A stretch of DNA of 64,000 bases from the NCBI GenBank assembly GCA_023974075.1, contig CM043790.1, positions 4,334,023-4,398,022 on the forward strand. Reading direction: 5' to 3'. The notes under the pieces are model-generated. The model was not told the origin of the DNA, made no database searches, and worked only from the letters and a program-made list of their open reading frames with translations. Origin of the DNA: Chaenocephalus aceratus (taxonomy: Eukaryota; Chordata; Actinopteri; Perciformes; Channichthyidae). Both the position numbers and the translations under genes were made by a program. This document shows positions 59,311 through 64,000 of this stretch, piece after piece (position 1 is the stretch's first letter; the number at the start of each line of letters is the position of its first letter).

Positions 59311-59672
59311 CACAAAAGCTTTTACATATAACGCTGGAAAAAACGGCATGTCTCATTAGCGTAGCGTAGCGTAGCTTAGCTTACAGATCGATGATATCTG
59401 ATCGTTCTTACAGACTACAATCACAAAAGCTTTTACATATAACGCTGGAAAAAACGGCATGTGTCATTAGCGTAGCTTAGCTTAGCTTACAGATCGATGA
59501 TATCTGATCGTTCTTAGACTACAATCACAAAAGCTTTTACATATAACGCTGGAAAAAACGGCATGTCTCATTAGCGTAGCGTAGCTTAGTTTTCAGATCG
59601 ATGATATCTGATCGTTCTTACAGACTACAATCACAAAAGCTTTTACATATAACGCTGGAAAAAACGGCACTT
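59308..59672. repeat. 105-115 bp tandem repeat, about 3.3 copies
   Basis: Each unit starts CACAAAAGCTTTTACATATA (near 59311, 59421, 59526 and 59631) and includes AGATCGATGATATCTGATCG. Inside the THAP transposon. Confidence 0.9.
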
Positions 59673-60029
59673 TCCTACAGAAGATTACGTTTGTTATTAT
59701 AACTTACTCAATATGATTTTAGAGGATACAAAATACTAATAAATAGGAGAATAAATACTTGTGTTATCGCCTAGGGCGTGGCTTTACAGCCTTCACACAG
59801 ATCGCAATTACGGCAGTATGTCTGAACATGTTAGCAAATGCCTGATAATTCAAATAAAAGACAAAGCAAAGACTGCGGAGCGTACAAAATAAAATGCTAC
59901 AAAAATATATAAACACCTAACCGATTACTATTTGGGTTCGAGGCGACATTGATACGGCGAAGCTACATGCTACATGCTACAAGCTAGAGATAGCGTTATC
60001 AGGAAAAACACCGCTAAATAAAAACTTAC

Positions 60030-60326
60030 AGCTTCAAAATTGGATGTGTCCTCACTGGCCTGGTCCCGGATGGTTGGTATTGATCCCGGGTTTAGCATTA
60101 CTTTGGAGGCATATCCGTGTTGGACTTGAGACAAGTTCATAAACATGTCCGTCGTAAAATGTTTGGAACACACAAACAGAAATCTGCCGTGGTCTTCTGG
60201 CACATGTCCCTTGTAAATGAAGTCTAGCCACAGATTCATTTCTTTTTCCACTGATGGCATTGCATGCAGTCCCCTGTCCCGAGTCTTGCAGCCAACAACA
60301 GCACAACATTTAACTATCTTAGACAT
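60030..60326 (-). pseudogene. THAP domain, first exon of the transposase
   Basis: From the Met at 60326 the exon reads MSKIVKCCAVVGC, then LHAMPSVEKEMNLWLDFIY and FLFVCSKHF: a full C2CH THAP finger with the Cys pair, central Trp, and the distal Cys and His. It ends at 60030 with a GTAAGT donor, so it is a clean first exon. I use this Met because its spacing to the Cys pair is typical; an upstream Met at 60350 adds eight residues. It would direct binding to transposon ends. Partner exons are at 58371-58784; the region between has lost the core. Confidence 0.82.
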
Positions 60327-60861
60327 CCTGGCAAGAGCAGACAAAAACACAGATGTGGGTTGATTTAGCCTGCCGATAGCCTATATGCGAATGAGAGGTT
60401 TGGCAATGCACGTGGCCGTGGCTCATTCCCCTGATAGGTGGAGAGTTGACCAATAAGCCGAGGACTTCTCTGTGACGTAGAAAAGTGTTGAAATCTGGAT
60501 CCGTTTTTTTCAGATCCGTTGCAGCCCCTTTTTTAGAGATTTGGCGAAGGAGGAAAATAGAGAGGGTTGTGTTTTCTGACACTTGGTGAGTTCCCTGGAA
60601 CACCGGGGACACATATTCATGTATAAAAGACGTACAAAGGTGCATTTTGCATGATAGGTCCCCTTTAACATCATTTTTCATGGTGGGGCTAAGCCATTTC
60701 TTGGTATGGGTGTAGCCTATCACAGCCATACCCTGGCGCTGCCACTGGTGGCACGTATGGGGCGGGCCATTCTGCACATGCGTTAAATGCGTTAAATATT
60801 TTAACGCAATTAATTCAAAAAATTAATTACCGCCGTTAACGCGATAATTTTGACAGCACTA

Positions 60862-62075
60862 ATATATATATATATGTAAAGTACCATGTGTACAAACAAT
60901 ATAACTGATTCTCTTCTGTTGAACATGTTGGATTGTGTATTGTCCGAGTCAGGGTCCTTTTTATTTTACTGTAACTTTGGAAGTTGTGTTACCAATTCTT
61001 ACTGTTTATTTGATACCCATTTGGTAATGCAATTAATAAAAACAACAAGGTTTGGGTTCGTTCTTCAGATGACTGATGTTAACGTGTAAGCTCAATAATG
61101 CTCCAGCTCAACCAACCATATTGTAATATCTATGTAATCATCTTGAAATATGACATTAATCATTGTAATATACACATCTTATTGTGAGGTTGATTTCACA
61201 TACACTACTTCGACGTTAGCTTGTCTACATACTTGAGCATAGCCAATTTAAATTAACCTTAGCGATGCATACAGTTCTACCTACATAATAAAATATCTCT
61301 CTACGTTACAAGGATGTAACCTTATTTTATCAACCTCAAACAGAAGCCGTTTGTTCAACAGTATTATCCCACTTAACGTCTATTTTGTTTTAACCTTTAT
61401 ATATACAGTCTATTATTTTAACTTGGAGGCTACGATTAGCATCGTTAGCACCGATGTAGCTACCACTCGCTACACGCTAACCCAAGCCTTAACATTCATT
61501 ACGTAGCTGATTAAAATCATTAACACATAAATAAAGCACTCGTATTTCACTTACCGAAAAAACCACATTCATGCACCGTCTGTTTTAACCGCAGAGCGAG
61601 TCACAATAGTCCGATATATAAGCATGAAGAACAAACAACCACGGCCGGCTTCAAGTTGTGTTTCCTGGATGAGCTGAGCAGGCAGAGTCCCTGTAGCTAG
61701 CTTCACGGAGCAGCTAGCAGAGAGACAAGAAGCTAACAGCGGCAGGCACTTGACAGAGCCGTCACTCAATGTGACCACGCCCTAATTTATACAAAAACTT
61801 TAAGACCTAATATAAATAAAAGGGTCGTGTTAGAAAACAATTCACTCACAGATCCATAATCATGAAGGTGGAATCTAACTATATCGATAATAAAAATGTA
61901 TGGATCCAGGGGTAGAAACATGTTTTTTTCTGCTATAAAGTTGGGCATTTTAACATGGGGGTCTATGGAAATTGCTCCTTTCTGCAGCCATCGCCTATCG
62001 GCCAATATATGAACTGCAGTGTGTGGCGCTTCCGTATTGGCGTCCCGGCTCTTCCCCAGAGTTTGCCGCTTGAGT
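60862..62075. repeat. Segmental duplication, copy 2, right part
   Basis: Matches 24830-25337 and 35773-36610. Around 61050 it preserves the unoccupied site of the LTR retroelement (AACAAGGTTTGGGTTCGTT here against AACAATGTTTGGGTCGTTAG in copy 1). The segment 61395-62075 is the inverted partner of block X. Confidence 0.75.
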
Positions 62076-62847
62076 GTAACATCTACGCGGTTTGCGGAGT
62101 CTGGGGGTGTGAAAGTTCAGTGTTCTCATCTCCATCAACATGGCTTCTGGAAGTGGCTCTCCCACTAACAGTGTAAGTGAAGTATAATACTTTCACATCT
62201 TGTCGTTAGTCATGCAATAATCTCAAACTATACAATATTACGTTTGCTTAATTATGAAGCAATATTTGGAACTTGTTTAGTAGGTTTAATTGTGATGTAG
62301 CTAATAAGCTAACATTAGCTAGCGCTGTTAAGTCTGTCTAAAGTTTCTGTATGCTAAATTGGTTGTACTGCTATCAAGTATTATCTTTAAATGAAGTTGA
62401 CGTTATTGAAAATAACTGTTTGACAGGGTCTATCACCTCAAGTCGAAGTATATTGCCATTCATGATTAAGTATGTTTAAGCTATGAATGGTTGCTTTGTT
62501 ACTATGTATGTATTATGTGTGGCATTTAATACTAGCATGTGCGAACAAGTAAGCTAAATAATGCTAATGGACAACCAGGATGAGTAGGATCATAAAGTCA
62601 CTTAGCTAATGTTAGTTGGCCCGCAGAACACTAGTGGGCAAAATCAACGTTCTAATCACAGTAAATACTGTGGTAGCAAAGTAGCGGTGGGCACCAGATT
62701 GGAGATAATTATAGAGATAATCTTGTAGTAGCTTGTTTACCGACCATTTTCAAACAGTATTGCTGTTGGCGCTGCCCTTCTGTTGCCCACCAGTGTTCCA
62801 CCACCAGTGAAGTCAGCTGTTTACTCCTATATAAGCCAGCTGTTGAC
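62076..62847. other. No gene recognised
   Basis: Contains a donor-like AACAGTGTAAGTGAAG after a short open stretch with ATGGCTTCTGGAAGTGG near 62140; could be a first exon, unproven. Confidence 0.35.
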
Positions 62848-63391
62848 TGCTTTAATGGGCAGGCGCCATTTTACCTTAAATAACTCATTATACCCTACTG
62901 TCCTACTAGGGCATTGCGTTCCAAGAATGCAGGGTTGTTGGTTGTTCCTAGAGTCTCTAAAAGTACAATGGGAGCCAGAGCCTTTTCTTATCAAGCTCCA
63001 CCTTTGTGGAATCAGCTTCCAGTTTGTGTTCGGGCGGCAGACACCCTATCCGTTTTTAAGAGTGCGCTTAAGACCTTCCTTTTTGATAAAGCTTATACTT
63101 AGGGCTGATTAGATTCAGCCCCTAGTTTTTCTGATATAGGCTTAGTTTGTCGGGGGACATCTTACTTCTTCCTTCTCTCTGTCTATACCTGTGTACTCTC
63201 ATGTTCCCATTAACCCAGCTTCCCCAAATGTCTTTCTTTTTGGTGTCTGTATACGCCGGGATCCGGAGTCATGGATGATCCTGCGGTCCTGTGTCCTGGA
63301 TCGCGAGCCCTGGATCTTGAGTCGTGGCTGTGGTCCTGGATCATAAGTCATGGATGGAGATCCTCGTGGATTCATCTTCCTATTATACACC
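62848..63391 (+). mobile_element. 5'-truncated L2 copy
   Basis: Matches 46718-47252 of the full-length L2 at roughly 96-97% by eye: last 60 or so codons of ORF2 ([14 protein letters not shown]) and part of the 3' UTR. It is cut at 63391 by the following repeat, before the ATTG tail. Confidence 0.9.
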
Positions 63392-64000
63392 AACCCAGTC
63401 TCACGGCATTTCGTGTTCACCAACACGATTTTTAATCTATTGATTCGTGTTCACCAACACGATTTGCCCCTTTTTTTCGTGTTGCACAGCACGATTTTAA
63501 AAGCAATGTATTTCTACTGCCTGCAGCACGTCTTTTTCTCCGGTCGGGTCGTGGGAGACCGGAAGCTGTGTGGTTGATAAAAACATGTTCTTACTCAATA
63601 TCAAGCCACAATTATTGCTTTTATTTTAAATCGTATAATTTCGGACTTTTGTTGCCATCTGTGAGGAAAATAAATGGGGCTCAGAGCCTCAGGATACTGA
63701 AATCTGTATTTTTAAATATTTTTTCCTTCTAATTTGTTATTCTTTTCAAAATAACACACTGTTATTTACTCACCAATAACACACAATTATCCTTGCTTTT
63801 ATTTATTGATTTAATTCCATAATCTCGGGCTTTTTTGGTGTCCGTCAGGAACTGAATTTCAAAATAAAAATAACCGGAAACAGACGTAGGCCTATAAGGG
63901 ACATTTCGAGCATCATTGCGATTGTCAACATTTCTGAGTTTAGGATGGCCGAATACACTACACTACCCATAATCCCCAGCTATCGTTTAGGACTACAGTC
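63392..64000. repeat. Hairpin-rich dispersed repeat
   Basis: Contains CGTGTTCACCAACACG twice (near 63411 and 63447) and CGTGTTGCACAGCACG once, each a short hairpin. The last 60 bases resemble 37385-37440. No coding signal; runs off the window. Confidence 0.6.

Larger units (their letters stand above)
55449..60664 (-). mobile_element. TTAA-flanked THAP transposon, 5.2 kb
   Basis: Ends AGGAGACCTATCATGC and GCATGATAGGTCCCCT, flanked by TTAA (55445-55448 and 60665-60668). It carries a THAP exon and two C-terminal transposase exons on the minus strand. A hAT element and a block shared with the flanking genome (55725-57716) lie inside. Kolobok-like by TTAA plus THAP; ISL2EU is an alternative. Confidence 0.8.
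54586..60861. mobile_element. TAGGGCTGTCA element carrying nested insertions
   Basis: Starts TAGGGCTGTCAAACG, ends TTTTGACAGCACTA, flanked by ATATATAT on both sides (54578-54585 and 60862-60869) in TA-rich target sequence. Copy 1 of the segmental duplication keeps the uninterrupted ACAAACAGATGTAAAG site near 24825. Own sequence: 54586-55444 and 60669-60861. Confidence 0.82.

Overview
The window looks like a transposon-dense stretch of a teleost genome, probably a percomorph. The signs are fish-type repeats: an L2 LINE with an esterase ORF1, DIRS1-like elements, fish Gypsy-type LTRs whose leader encodes MDPAD, THAP-bearing cut-and-paste elements and TAGGGCTGTCA elements. I find no intact ordinary host gene. 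Almost every long reading frame lies in a mobile element or in a tandem repeat. I cannot name the species.

Layout. 1-5.8 kb: a hAT MITE, a decayed DIRS fragment split by a Harbinger MITE, a 73-bp tandem repeat, a rearranged TAGGGCTGTCA element and two MITEs. 6.3-6.8 kb: a Gypsy-type solo LTR. 7.5-10.4 kb: a TTAA MITE, then a hAT-like element carrying a probable 1.9-kb solo LTR with a 58-bp tandem array. 11.5-16.7 kb: a BED-finger exon, a DIRS end with a Harbinger MITE, and two hAT elements with 8-bp target duplications. 16.9-20 kb: a DIRS1-like pseudogene (RT, RNase H, tyrosine recombinase; minus strand). 20.5-21.9 kb: a TTAA-flanked THAP element containing an L2 fragment.

22.2-36.6 kb and 53.0-62.0 kb are two copies of one duplicated segment, each split by different insertions. 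The first holds a complete 10.4-kb LTR retroelement (25338-35768). Its two 3415-bp LTRs each carry a host-derived LIM-domain sequence (Ajuba/LIMD1/WTIP family), while the 3.6-kb interior has no long sense-strand reading frame. This is the most unusual object in the window. The second copy holds a 6.3-kb nest: a TAGGGCTGTCA element containing a THAP-bearing TTAA element, which in turn contains a hAT element. It also holds a 32-bp palindrome with an 8-bp target duplication that looks like a P-element excision footprint.

38.4-42.5 kb: a non-autonomous Gypsy-type LTR element (minus strand) with a Gag-like start and a long Pro-rich frame built from 60-bp repeats. 42.7-47.6 kb: an apparently full-length L2 LINE with both ORFs open. 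49.6-52.4 kb: a P-element-like transposon with a THAP start. The window ends in a 5'-truncated L2 copy and a hairpin-rich repeat.

The genes do not form a pathway. The functional content is selfish-element machinery plus one captured host domain. Direct evidence for most calls is target-site duplications and terminal repeats read from the sequence; superfamily names are knowledge-based. No database search was possible.
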